Source: Pseudoalteromonas phenolica (GTDB taxonomy: Bacteria > Pseudomonadota > Gammaproteobacteria > Enterobacterales > Alteromonadaceae). Taken from it: 64,000 nt of DNA. The stretch covers positions 2,542,001-2,606,000 of the forward strand of contig NZ_CP013187.1 of NCBI RefSeq assembly GCF_001444405.1, read 5' to 3'. The translations under genes were made by a program, and so were the position numbers. A model generated the notes under the pieces. That model saw only the letters and a list, made by a program, of their open reading frames with translations, did not search any database and was not told the origin of the DNA. This document shows, in pieces, positions 27,446 through 36,302 of this stretch (positions are counted from its first letter, which is position 1; each line of letters starts with the position of its first letter).

Positions 27446-28114
27446 ATGCGTCATAACACTGCGGCCCCACTTGAATACTCTAAACTAAACAAAACAGCTA
27501 CTTGTCAAATAAGCCCCTGTGCGAATGTTTTAAGCAATATATACAATAAGGAAGTCACCCTGACTTGCTTCTCAAATAAATCCAGTTGGGCGATTTCACA
27601 TGCAGCACAGTTATTTGCCAAGCAAAATTTAGGTACTGTGATCCAATATCAGGGCGAGATTAATAAAGACTTGCTTGAAGAGATTGTATTTAAGCTTGAG
27701 GGTAGTACGCATGCATCGTTACTAGCACAACATATTGAACTCATGCTAGAAATGTTTCAGGTGTTATTCGAGCCTAAAGAAATCGGATTAAGACTGATTG
27801 CCTGCGATACCTCTTTAAGCCCTCATTTCCACCAACCGCAAAACCTTGTAAGAATGGCTTCTACATTAGGCGGCCTGGGTGAGAGGTGGATTGCTCCCGA
27901 TGAAGTTAAGTTTTTACCATTAGCGCCAAACCAATTAAAGCCCGAAATTAAAGCGCCTTTGCCTCATCATATTTCTCAATTACAAGATGGTGACATTGCA
28001 CTTATGAAAGGCTCTCAATGGATTGATCATGAAAAAAGCGCAATTACGTGTGCCTCTCCTGCATTTTGTAATAACGAGTTTAAACTTTGTATATACATTG
28101 ATTTTATTGAATAA
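27446..28114 (+). CDS. DUF1826 family protein
   Basis: The ATG at 27446 is preferred over a TTG at 27422. The product has about 222 residues. It matches the DUF1826 pattern with RLIACDTSLSPHFHQPQNLVRMASTLGG and GGLGERWIAPDEV, and has several Cys/His (CDTS..HFH, CASPAFC) that could bind metal. The family's function is unknown. In other bacteria it occurs near COG0523 GTPases and under Zur control, which suggests zinc homeostasis. Those partners are not seen here. A cytoplasmic protein without signal peptide. Confidence 0.75.
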   Translation: MRHNTAAPLEYSKLNKTATCQISPCANVLSNIYNKEVTLTCFSNKSSWAISHAAQLFAKQNLGTVIQYQGEINKDLLEEIVFKLEGSTHASLLAQHIELMLEMFQVLFEPKEIGLRLIACDTSLSPHFHQPQNLVRMASTLGGLGERWIAPDEVKFLPLAPNQLKPEIKAPLPHHISQLQDGDIALMKGSQWIDHEKSAITCASPAFCNNEFKLCIYIDFIE

Positions 28115-28162
28115 AATCTGTGCAAACTCTTCTTAAGTTTTAATTATTGAGAAAAGACTTTT

Positions 28163-28181
28163 AATGAATACGTATGCATAA
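28163..28181. promoter_or_regulatory. 19-bp LacI-type palindrome upstream of alpha-amylase
   Basis: aatgaatacgtatgcataa lies about 80 bp before the amylase ATG and is identical to 6936-6954. Its even palindrome with central CG is typical of LacI-family sites. A maltose-type regulator is a natural candidate for an amylase gene; no lacI-type gene is in the window. Confidence 0.6.
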
Positions 28182-28259
28182 CATTTCATTAACTTAGTTT
28201 ATATGTGAGTTTTATGTTTCCTATTTCAACACGCAAGGAATGCGATAAAAGGTAAACAC

Positions 28260-29681
28260 ATGACAACACATATAAAATCAAATAAACAACTTAAAATTGC
28301 AGCGCTTTTACTTGGTGCTGTTAGCTTCCAAAGCAGCGCAGATGTTATTTTACATGCATTTAACTGGCGCTATGATGACGTTGCGAGCAAGGCTCAAGAG
28401 ATTGCAGAACTTGGGTATAAAAAAGTACTCGTCTCTCCCGCTTATAAATCGACTGGAGATGCATGGTGGTCTCGTTATCAGCCACAGGATCTTCGTGTCA
28501 TTGATAATCCATTGGGCGATACCAATGATTTTAAGGCCATGGTGCAAGCGCTTAAAGCGCAAGGTGTAGAGACATATGCCGACATAGTTTTTAATCATAT
28601 GGCAAACGAGCAATGGAAACGCGCTGATCTTAACTATCCAGGAAGCGAAATTTTAGCCGACTACGCCGCTGATATTAACTATTACAACGACATTACACTA
28701 TTCGGTGATGTTAAAGATGGTTTATTCGGCGCGGGTGATTTTCACGGTACATACGACCAAGGTGGTCCAAAATGCATCAGTAATTACAATGACGTTGGCG
28801 ATGTACAATACAACCGACTATGTGGCGCTGCCCCCGATCCTGGCCTCCCCGATTTAGACCCTAACAATTGGGTTATCACTCAACAAAAAGCGTATTTAAA
28901 TGCGTTAAAACAAATTGGCGTAACGGGCTTTAGAGTTGATGCCGCAAAACATATGACCAACTACCATATTAATGCCGTGTTTGATGCCAACATTAAAAAA
29001 GATACGCATGTATTTGGTGAAATTATAACGACAGGTGGTTCAGGTAGCGGTGATTACGATAACTTTTTAGTGCCTTACTTGGCACAAACAGGCCACTCAG
29101 CTTATGACTTTCCCCTGTTTGCACAGATCAGAGGCGCATTTAGTTTTGGCGGTTCAATGAGTCAACTTGTTGACCCTGCAGCCTATGGCCAAGCATTGGC
29201 CGGTAACAAAGCCATTACGTTTAGCGTTACTCATGATATCCCATTGAATGATGGCTTTAGATATCAAATTATGGATGCCACCGATGAAAAACTTGCGAAC
29301 GCATATGTTTTGGGCAGAGATGGTGGTGTACCACTTGTGTATTCGGATAATAACGAAAGTGGTGATAACCGCTGGAATGATCTCTATCGTCGTGAAGACA
29401 TTAAAGGCATGCTTAAATTCCACAATGCCACCCAAGGCAGTAGCATGCAGGTGCTAAGCCACAATAGCTGTATTTTATTATTCAAACGCGAGCACAAAGG
29501 CGTGGTTGGTATCAATAAGTGTGGCACTGGCCAAGATATCTGGGTAGATACGCAAGCCGATAATTTATGGTGGCACCGTAACTACCGAGATACATTAAGC
29601 AACGATGTGCAAAATATTTCGAGTCAGTGGCATAAGTTTTACCTACCAGCGCGAACAGCAAGAATGTGGTTGATGGAATAA
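28260..29681 (+). CDS. Secreted alpha-amylase, GH13 family
   Basis: The 473-residue protein starts with a signal peptide ending near SSADV. All four GH13 regions are present: ADIVFNH (I), GFRVDAAKH with the nucleophile Asp (II), HVFGEII with the acid/base Glu (III), and FSVTHDIP with the transition-state Asp (IV). A C-terminal beta domain is rich in Trp. It should cleave alpha-1,4 bonds in starch or glycogen outside the cytoplasm. It is monocistronic with a LacI-type palindrome upstream. Confidence 0.93.
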   Translation: MTTHIKSNKQLKIAALLLGAVSFQSSADVILHAFNWRYDDVASKAQEIAELGYKKVLVSPAYKSTGDAWWSRYQPQDLRVIDNPLGDTNDFKAMVQALKAQGVETYADIVFNHMANEQWKRADLNYPGSEILADYAADINYYNDITLFGDVKDGLFGAGDFHGTYDQGGPKCISNYNDVGDVQYNRLCGAAPDPGLPDLDPNNWVITQQKAYLNALKQIGVTGFRVDAAKHMTNYHINAVFDANIKKDTHVFGEIITTGGSGSGDYDNFLVPYLAQTGHSAYDFPLFAQIRGAFSFGGSMSQLVDPAAYGQALAGNKAITFSVTHDIPLNDGFRYQIMDATDEKLANAYVLGRDGGVPLVYSDNNESGDNRWNDLYRREDIKGMLKFHNATQGSSMQVLSHNSCILLFKREHKGVVGINKCGTGQDIWVDTQADNLWWHRNYRDTLSNDVQNISSQWHKFYLPARTARMWLME

Positions 29682-29726
29682 CCCTCAAACGCAATTGCTT
29701 TCTGATTAACTCCCTAGAAGTAACCT

Positions 29727-29754
29727 AAGGTCGATTTATGCGGCCTTTTTTTAC
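29727..29754 (+). terminator. Probable terminator after alpha-amylase
   Basis: AAGGTCG..GCGGCCTT forms an imperfect stem followed by a T-run, 46 bp after the amylase stop. Confidence 0.45.
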
Positions 29755-29758
29755 GCTT

Positions 29759-30157
29759 TTATTTTAAAATATCAAACAATATATCGAGACCATTAATTCT
29801 ATCTGCGGTATCTAGAACTCGAATATCTTTCGCATCTCTGAAGTTATATAAAAAGCCTTTTAACTCACCTTGCTTAAACCACGCACCAAAGCAGGTATGA
29901 CAGTAACTAAAGTGACTATTTTCGAAAAAGTGACGATGCAATTGACCACAGCCAGATGGACAAGTTAATTCTGTTGTTTCTTTCACTTGGCTTTTTACTT
30001 GACCAACAAATGCCATGTAATCAAACTCTTTTACTGTGCCAATTGCTTTTAAGAATTTCGCTGGTAATCAAGCTCCATGACATGCTGAGCAGCCATAACC
30101 TGTGTGAATTTCGGTTAAGTCATATTCAAGTTTTACATTACATTGGTAACACTGCAT
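29759..30157 (-). pseudogene. Zinc-ribbon (zf-TFIIB-like) gene with an in-frame TGA
   Basis: From an ATG at 30157 the frame reads MQCYQCNVKLEYDLT..GYGCSACHGA, hits TGA at 30070-30068, and then continues in the same frame as LPAKFLKAIGTVKEFDYMAF to a second ribbon (CPSGCGQLH..YCHTCFGAWFKQGEL). The second ribbon has Trp right after CFGA, so the TGA is most likely a TGG Trp codon mutated by one base. An ATG at 30016 could still express the second half (85 residues). The whole would be a 132-residue protein with two zinc ribbons. Function unknown. Confidence 0.7.
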
Positions 30158-30297
30158 ACGTTACTTCCTTATAAACTCTTAATACCAATCTGATAATACA
30201 TAAAACCTAAAAAGGTACAAACATAAAAAATGTCATAACACTGATCTAAAATGATTTTTAATCCATACTGATAGTCTGACAACAAAAGGACCTAAAA

Positions 30298-31071
30298 ATG
30301 CTCAGAATAACAAAAGCCTTAGCCCTTGCTTCATTGCCCATAATTTTTTCTTCAAATGTGTCTGCTGATGAACGAGGTGATGTACGTGCTCAGCTTGAAC
30401 CAAAAGGTTACTTGTATGGCATTGGTCTTGGCTTAAGCCAAGAGATTTATAAAGGTTATGGTAATCGAGTAACGCCTTTGCCTATTTTAGGTTATCGCGG
30501 TGACAAATTATCGGTATATGGCCCTTTTGTAAGTTACGAACTTTTAGAGTTAGGTGATATCGAATTCGAAGTGCAAGCCTCTCCTCGCTTTCAAGGCTTT
30601 GACGAATCAGACAGTGATGTCTTTATCGGCATGGAAGAAAGAGACTTTTCAATGGATTTAGGCGCAAATTTTAAATATGAACGAGATAACTGGAAATTAA
30701 GCATTGGCTTTTTACACGATATCTTCAATAAATCTGACGGCTATGAAGTAAAAGCCAAAATTGGAAAAGCGTATCGATTTGGTCCTGTCTTCTTTGAACC
30801 AAATTTATCAATAAATCATTTAGATAAAAATCATGTCGATTATTACTATGGCGTAAGAGACTTCGAAGTCACTCAAAACAGAGCATTTTATAAAGGTGAT
30901 AGCGCGATAAACCAATCGATTGGCTTTTCAGTGTCGACCCCAATATTCTTTGGCGGTTTCACGCAGCTAGCCATTGATTACACCATGTATGACAGCAGTA
31001 TCACTGACAGCCCGTTAGTTGATCGCGATAATAATTTAAGTATGAGATTGTTATTTAGTAAGTTTTTCTAG
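30298..31071 (+). CDS. MipA/OmpV family outer-membrane protein
   Basis: The 257-residue protein has a signal peptide (cleavage near NVSADE) and a beta-barrel pattern: YLYGIGLGLSQEIYKGYGNRVTPLPILGYRG split strands, LGANFKYERDNWKLSIGFLHDIF, and a terminal aromatic strand ending in FSKFF, as expected for outer-membrane insertion. MipA was first described as a scaffold for murein enzymes; many homologues are simply barrels of unknown cargo. It is monocistronic and ends at a strong bidirectional terminator. Confidence 0.82.
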   Translation: MLRITKALALASLPIIFSSNVSADERGDVRAQLEPKGYLYGIGLGLSQEIYKGYGNRVTPLPILGYRGDKLSVYGPFVSYELLELGDIEFEVQASPRFQGFDESDSDVFIGMEERDFSMDLGANFKYERDNWKLSIGFLHDIFNKSDGYEVKAKIGKAYRFGPVFFEPNLSINHLDKNHVDYYYGVRDFEVTQNRAFYKGDSAINQSIGFSVSTPIFFGGFTQLAIDYTMYDSSITDSPLVDRDNNLSMRLLFSKFF

Positions 31072-31090
31072 TCGAATAGATACTTGCAAC

Positions 31091-31122
31091 AATAAAGCAG
31101 TAGATTAACTTACTGCTTTATT
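31091..31122. terminator. Strong bidirectional terminator
   Basis: AATAAAGCAGTA/TACTGCTTTATT is a perfect 12-bp stem with an 8-nt loop, A- and T-rich at the two sides, between convergent genes. It overlaps the stop of the minus-strand gene. Confidence 0.8.
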
Positions 31123-31553
31123 GTTTTAGGCATAAAATACTGCTCTAGTTTTACATTTCGAACTGCATGCTCGACTTGTTGACGCTCACTTTCTGACAAC
31201 ACTTTATACCCTCGCGGATATGGCCAACCATAGCCCCAGCGAAAAGGTGTTGGTAAATAAGGACTGCCGCCGACTCTAACTCCTGCCAACATCATGCTAG
31301 CGATAATAGGCTCGCCAACCTCTTTAACACATTGCTTTAATCGCGCGTCAGATTGTTCTCGTTGCATTGCTGTACCACCCTGCCAATAATCAAAGTCATG
31401 GGCTACACAACAAGCTAACCATAATTTTTGCTGGTTAAAGGTACCGTCGGGAAATAAACTACATCCATCACTTTTAAATGGCTTTAATTCATTTGCACTC
31501 AAAGACATAGCACAGATAGAAAGTGTTAAATATAAAAGCCCTTTATTTAGCAT
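31110..31553 (-). CDS. Small secreted protein with a phospholipase A2-like CCxxHD motif
   Basis: The 147-residue protein has a signal peptide (cleavage after SLSANE). It shows SDGCSLFPDG, then WLACCVAHDFDYWQGGTA, which resembles the PLA2 catalytic CCxxHD helix, then a C-terminal VRVGGSPYLPTPFRWGYGWPY. Four Cys could form disulfides. The similarity to PLA2 covers only the short motif, so lipase activity is unproven. It may be a periplasmic protein of unknown role. Confidence 0.7.
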   Translation of the reverse strand: MLNKGLLYLTLSICAMSLSANELKPFKSDGCSLFPDGTFNQQKLWLACCVAHDFDYWQGGTAMQREQSDARLKQCVKEVGEPIIASMMLAGVRVGGSPYLPTPFRWGYGWPYPRGYKVLSESERQQVEHAVRNVKLEQYFMPKTIKQ

Positions 31554-31666
31554 AATATTAAGAAGTTAGATTAAAACAGGAAGGAGTTTAAATGAATTGA
31601 CGCCATTAGTCTCATAACAGACACTTCCTTGGCGAAGATTAAAAAGATAGTTCAACTGAACAGCAT

Positions 31667-31882
31667 TTATCCTTTGAAGTGGCTATAAGCAGCACCCACA
31701 GTAAAATGACCGCTTTCCAATCGTTTTACTAATTGTTGTGCTTCAAGTTCACTAAGTACTTGGTATAAACCATCACCATAAGTGTTGATACTATCAGCAG
31801 ACAGTAAATCTACCGGTTCAGGAAAATGTTGGCTTACATCACTTAACACCATTCGAACCATTAGTTTCTCTACTCTATCCAT
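31667..31882 (-). CDS. Small protein of unknown function
   Basis: The 71-residue acidic protein has no signal or membrane segment. Its predicted helices (VEKLMVRMVLSDVSQHF, YQVLSELEAQQLVKRLE) resemble a small winged-helix-like fold, but no family was recognised. It lies between genes of opposite and same strand without clear operon partner. The frame is compact and follows an AT-rich region, so coding is likely. Confidence 0.55.
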   Translation of the reverse strand: MDRVEKLMVRMVLSDVSQHFPEPVDLLSADSINTYGDGLYQVLSELEAQQLVKRLESGHFTVGAAYSHFKG

Positions 31883-32340
31883 ATACTTACCCTCGATTAA
31901 AAAGATAATGTGTTTAAAGTAAAAGTAATTTACTAACCGAAACGCAACAAAGCGCTATGGTTAAAGTTATGTCAACTTAGCGAAGAACGTTTAAAAAAGG
32001 AAGAAAAAATAGACAGCTTTTTACAATAAATAAGCACAACAAGTGTACTTCTTATAACCAAATGAATATGTGTTATTGGCAACATCTAAAATGATAACAC
32101 GCTATAAAACAATCTAAATTAGAGTCGCTTGACTGCTGCATTATGGATTTCATAATTAAAGTGAAGCATCAAAGCCTTCGTTGGTTATCTCTTTTAGTGC
32201 TCTATTGCATTGCAGTTTGCAAACCCACGTTATTTAGGAGTTTCTAAGTTGATTAAGCCGCTATAAGTATTGAAAATAGAAAATTGAAATTCCGGTGCGA
32301 TTTTTGCTTAAGTTATTATGAATTAATCAGGGTAATCATT
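31883..32340. other. Gap without a supported gene
   Basis: This 458-bp stretch is AT-rich. A 33-codon frame from ATG at about 32143 (starts MDFIIKVKHQ, hydrophobic middle) is too short and unsupported to call. It probably holds the promoter of the beta-propeller gene and of the minus-strand small gene. Confidence 0.4.
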
Positions 32341-33549
32341 ATGACTTTAAGATCTTTGTTCAGCACCAATAAACTTATTGCTTTAGCAGTCACTTTATCT
32401 TCCTCTTACGTTAGTGCAAATGATGCTTGTTTAGAAGGGCTATTTGCGGTCGATAGATACGCAGAACAAGGAAAAAATGCGCTATATCACATAGATTTAG
32501 CAAATAAATCTTATAGCAAAATGTCAGGTACTTCTCTTCCTGCTAGCAACCTGGCAGCAACAAACACTCAATTGATTATGATGCAGCGATTAAGTGAAGA
32601 AACGAATGCGTCAAAAATTTATCAGTACGACTTATCTTCTGGCGAGACGACTGAAATCGCAGATACAACAAGCTATCCAATAAAGCGCTCTGTTGTTTCA
32701 CCTGATGGTAGTTTTTTACTCGCCACCAGCCAAACTTATATGTATCAATTTGACTTAGAGACGGGTGACAAAACTGTACTAGGTAAAATGCAAACAAACG
32801 ATGCAAGTTGGGATGATTTCGCCCATGGCGACATTACTTATTCAATTGATGGTAATACCGTCTATGTTCTAAATGCCAAGTCACTTTACATCCTTGATGA
32901 AAGCAACATGCAACTAGATAAAATTGGTGAACATAACTTAAATTGGCCATCAGGCATTGCGACAGCAAACGATGGTCAACTATATGTTTCTGCAAGAAAT
33001 AGCGGTGAAAACGCCAAAATCTACAAAATAGACCCGCAAACTGCTGAAGCCGAGTTTGTTATGGAAGGACCAGAGCATATTGCGGATCTAACTTATGTGT
33101 CTGAATGCGGCAACCCACTGCTTACTATTGCCGATGAGTTTCAACAAGAAGTGGATGCAGCAAAAGCATTTTGGGAAGAGCAAAATATTGGCAGTGCGGC
33201 TGCAAACGTCACCTCATTTAAGGACGGCTCTTTTAACTTTAACGAAAGCGGCTATTTAGTTGAGAGTAAAGATAAGCTAAACAAGCACAACAAAAATACC
33301 AAAAAGCCGAATTCAAACCGCTGTGCCAGACTTTGGAATAACTTGCTAGATCATAAATATACTCTAAACCGCTCTGGCGCAGGTCGTAAGAAATCTAATG
33401 GCGATACTAAATGGTATCACTCTACTGCAGATGGCGCTTTCAAGGTATCTAAAGCCAAAAAAGGGGTATGTACTTATACTCTGAATGACAACGACAGCCT
33501 TAAACTAAACTATGACTCTAATACTGGCCTAGTGAGCATAGTGAAGTAA
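32341..33549 (+). CDS. Exported beta-propeller-like protein with a distinct C-terminal domain
   Basis: The ATG at 32341 is preferred over one at 32284 because it opens a signal peptide (MTLRSLFSTNKLIALAVTLSSSYVSAND). Residues about 30-260 look like a WD40/YVTN propeller (repeats of DLxSGETTxI, VSPDGSFLLATS, YSIDGNTVYVLN, GIATANDGQLYVSARN). A C-terminal basic region (about 310-402, NRCARLWNNLLDHKYTLNRSG, Cys-poor) is unrelated to the propeller. It probably acts in the periplasm or is secreted; partner unknown. Confidence 0.7.
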   Translation: MTLRSLFSTNKLIALAVTLSSSYVSANDACLEGLFAVDRYAEQGKNALYHIDLANKSYSKMSGTSLPASNLAATNTQLIMMQRLSEETNASKIYQYDLSSGETTEIADTTSYPIKRSVVSPDGSFLLATSQTYMYQFDLETGDKTVLGKMQTNDASWDDFAHGDITYSIDGNTVYVLNAKSLYILDESNMQLDKIGEHNLNWPSGIATANDGQLYVSARNSGENAKIYKIDPQTAEAEFVMEGPEHIADLTYVSECGNPLLTIADEFQQEVDAAKAFWEEQNIGSAAANVTSFKDGSFNFNESGYLVESKDKLNKHNKNTKKPNSNRCARLWNNLLDHKYTLNRSGAGRKKSNGDTKWYHSTADGAFKVSKAKKGVCTYTLNDNDSLKLNYDSNTGLVSIVK

Positions 33550-33567
33550 ATTTATTACTTTAAAGCT

Positions 33568-33606
33568 CCAAAGTTAGCGCGATAGTTTTCGCTCAACTTT
33601 GGGGTT
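33568..33606 (+). terminator. Probable terminator after the propeller gene
   Basis: CCAAAGTT/AACTTTGG pair around an inner GCG..CGC pair, followed by GGTTTT. Confidence 0.55.
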
Positions 33607-33752
33607 TTAAAACTCAAGCATGGCTATCAGTTTTTATAAGGGCCCTATTTAATGGGTTACTTTCGATATAAGTGCCCTATTCTTCAACGCTTAAATATTC
33701 ACATCCAGATTAAATTCAATTAAAGTAGCGCTGTCTAATAATTGAGAACTGT

Positions 33753-34136
33753 ATGTTTAAGCCACTTTCAAAAGTCTTCATGACACTTGTTATTTTGATT
33801 GCCTTTGTTGGGCAAGCATCGGCTTATAGCTTTATGCCCTCATTTGAGATCTCATCAACACATTCAGCACAAACACAATCAAGTAATTCAATTGATAGCG
33901 TCTCGAATTTATCTTCCAGCTCAAACAGTGATACTGAAGATGATTGCTGCGAAGTAGACTGCTGCGAATCCGAATGTATTTGCCCTGCAAATGCCTGTGC
34001 TGCCTTTATCTTTGTCAGTAACCTTGGCTACTCTCAGCCAATGATGCGTTTTACAGAGTCTATTGTGAACTCGCATTTAAATATGCCAAATAATATTGTC
34101 GAGTCGTTATACCGCCCCCCCATTTTTACCTCTTAG
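33753..34136 (+). CDS. Secreted Cys-rich small protein upstream of a TonB receptor
   Basis: The 127-residue protein has a signal peptide (cleavage near QASAYS), a Ser-rich linker, and a tight Cys cluster (DDCCEVDCCESECICPANACAAF) holding eight Cys. Such a cluster could bind Cu, Zn or another soft metal. It precedes, by about 100 bp, a TonB receptor whose mature N-terminus is His-rich. The pair therefore looks like a metal uptake or sensing unit, though no enzyme or family could be named. Confidence 0.65.
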   Translation: MFKPLSKVFMTLVILIAFVGQASAYSFMPSFEISSTHSAQTQSSNSIDSVSNLSSSSNSDTEDDCCEVDCCESECICPANACAAFIFVSNLGYSQPMMRFTESIVNSHLNMPNNIVESLYRPPIFTS

Positions 34137-34232
34137 GGCAGATCCGCCCAAAACACTCCTATTCAAAATAAATTAAAAAACAATTTATCAATGACAGCGA
34201 ACATACTGTCATGTGTACACTTTGAGGTAAAA

Positions 34233-36212
34233 ATGCAATTTAAACTTTCTAAACTGGCTTTGTCTGTATTTCTATTTGCCCCCCTTTCTTCATATGCTGG
34301 CGAGCATGAAGAACATGAGCACGACCATCATGGTCATGAAAAAAAAGCCATAGAAAAAATTCAGGTCACTGCATCAAGACTAGGTCGCATAGTTACAGAG
34401 TCGGCAACTCGTACCGAAGTCATTATTGGTGAAGAAGTTCAAGAAAAGGCGTTAATGCGCCCTGGTAATATTTCTATGCTCGTTGCTGAAACCGGTGGTG
34501 TACGAGTACAAAATACCTCTCCAGCACTGGGCAGTGCTAACATTCGCTTACAAGGTTTATATGGTCGTTATACTCAGTTACTGAGTGATGGCCTGCCACT
34601 GTATGGCGGACAAACCGCTTCTATCGGATTGCTGCAGATCCCCCCCACCGACTTAGCCAGTGTTGAGATTATCAAAGGTTCAGCCTCATCTATGTATGGC
34701 GGCTCTGCACTGGGTGGTGTGATTAACCTGATCTCTCGTACGCCTTCGGATGAATTCGAGGGCGAAGTATTACTGAATGCCACATCAAAAAATGGTCAAG
34801 ATGTCACCGCTTATTTGGCCGCACCAGTTTCTGACTCAATGGGCGCTTCAATTACCGCTGGTGCACACCATCAAGAAGAACAAGACTTAGACGATGATGG
34901 CTGGCTCGATATGGCCTATTACGAAAGGGCTACAGTGCGACCACGAATATATTGGTCAGGTGAAAATGGCGCTAATTTATATATGACCATGGGCGCCATG
35001 AAAGAGCACAGAAATGGAGGTACCGTTGAAGGAGCACTTATGCCAGACGGTCAACCATTTGCGCAAAATCAGGACTCATTACGTCTCGATGGCGGTTTGA
35101 TATTCGAACAACCTTTAAATGATACTCTGAACTTAAATGTCCGTGGTTCATTGATGCAACAAGAGCATGAACACCAATATGGACGTGTAATAGAAGATGA
35201 CAAACATAACAGCTACTTAGTTGAATCTTCAGTCACAGGCTTCACCAACAAGACAGCCTGGATCGTAGGTCTTGCATATCAACAAGAGCAATTCGAGTCA
35301 GAACAGTACTATGAATTCGATTATGAATTCGAAGTGCCCGGCTTATTCTCACAGCTTGATTATGATGCGACTGACGAATTGGCGTTGTCTCTAAGCGCCA
35401 GAACAGATTGGCACAGCGAATATGGTACTCAATTTAGCCCGAGAGTCTCAGCATTATATAAACCAGAAAATTGGTCCGTGCGTGGCTCTTTCGGTAAAGG
35501 TTACTATGCGCCAACACCTTTCATCGAGGACATTGAAGACGCAGGTCTGTCACGATTAGCACCACTAGACAACCTAGAAGAAGAAACAGCCACCACCGCG
35601 TCTGTGGATTTTAGCTATACCGTCGATAGCATTGAAACAAGCCTGACACTGTTTGCGTCTGACATAGATAATGTCACTGAATTAGAAGAAATGAACTGTA
35701 TCGGCTGTGACAAAACAGTACGCATTGTCAACGCAGCTGGCCAAAGTGAAATTAGAGGTGCCGAACTCCTCCTTCGTTTCCGTTGGCATGATATTAAATT
35801 CACTACCAGCTATTTATACACAGATGCGAGTACACAAGATGATACAACCGGTTCAATCTCACCTATCGCGCTGACACCCAGACATTCTGCGGGCGCAGTG
35901 ATCATGTGGGAAGAACATGGTAGTCATCTACTCGGTTTTGAAGCTTACTACACTGGCACGCAACAACTCGAAAACAACCCATATCGAACTCAAAGTGATG
36001 CCTACTGGCACTTGGGGCTATTAGGACAGATTACATTTGGCAATGTAAGCTGGTTTGTAAATGCTGAGAACCTGCTGAATGTTCGTCAAACAAAAGACGA
36101 CCCGCTGGTTTTACCTGAACAATCAGCAAGTGGACGCTGGACAACCGATATTTGGTCTCGAAATGATGGCTTTACCGTCAATGCCGGTGTACGAATTCAA
36201 TTTGGGCATTAA
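34233..36212 (+). CDS. TonB-dependent receptor with His-rich N-terminus (metal-type)
   Basis: The ATG at 34233 (MQFKLSKLALSVFLF) gives a signal peptide; an in-frame ATG at 34191 is less likely. The product has about 659 residues. Directly after cleavage comes GEHEEHEHDHHGHEKK, a His-rich metal-binding stretch, then a TonB-box-like IEKIQVTAS. The plug domain follows (LVAETGGVRVQNTSPALGSANIRLQGLYG region), then a 22-strand-type barrel ending in a short aromatic strand. A His-rich start and the upstream Cys-rich protein point to zinc, copper or a chelate as ligand. Confidence 0.85.
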   Translation: MQFKLSKLALSVFLFAPLSSYAGEHEEHEHDHHGHEKKAIEKIQVTASRLGRIVTESATRTEVIIGEEVQEKALMRPGNISMLVAETGGVRVQNTSPALGSANIRLQGLYGRYTQLLSDGLPLYGGQTASIGLLQIPPTDLASVEIIKGSASSMYGGSALGGVINLISRTPSDEFEGEVLLNATSKNGQDVTAYLAAPVSDSMGASITAGAHHQEEQDLDDDGWLDMAYYERATVRPRIYWSGENGANLYMTMGAMKEHRNGGTVEGALMPDGQPFAQNQDSLRLDGGLIFEQPLNDTLNLNVRGSLMQQEHEHQYGRVIEDDKHNSYLVESSVTGFTNKTAWIVGLAYQQEQFESEQYYEFDYEFEVPGLFSQLDYDATDELALSLSARTDWHSEYGTQFSPRVSALYKPENWSVRGSFGKGYYAPTPFIEDIEDAGLSRLAPLDNLEEETATTASVDFSYTVDSIETSLTLFASDIDNVTELEEMNCIGCDKTVRIVNAAGQSEIRGAELLLRFRWHDIKFTTSYLYTDASTQDDTTGSISPIALTPRHSAGAVIMWEEHGSHLLGFEAYYTGTQQLENNPYRTQSDAYWHLGLLGQITFGNVSWFVNAENLLNVRQTKDDPLVLPEQSASGRWTTDIWSRNDGFTVNAGVRIQFGH

Positions 36213-36262
36213 TACCAATTTTCACTAATGCTTAATCAAAAGGCTTAGTCAAAAGTCTAGGT

Positions 36263-36302
36263 AACGCATTACTCGATATAAAGTCAATTCGGGTAATGCG
36301 TT
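36263..36302. terminator. Inverted repeat between convergent genes
   Basis: AACGCATTAC/GTAATGCGTT is a perfect 10-bp stem with a 20-nt loop, at the end of two convergent genes. It may terminate transcripts; the loop is long. Confidence 0.4.

Noticed and set aside
29759..30157. Selenocysteine reading of the in-frame TGA
   Set aside because: The aligned position in the second ribbon is Trp, not Cys, and no SECIS-like hairpin was evident.
32143..32244. 33-codon hydrophobic small ORF before the propeller gene
   Set aside because: Too short, no clear ribosome binding site, and no recognisable family.
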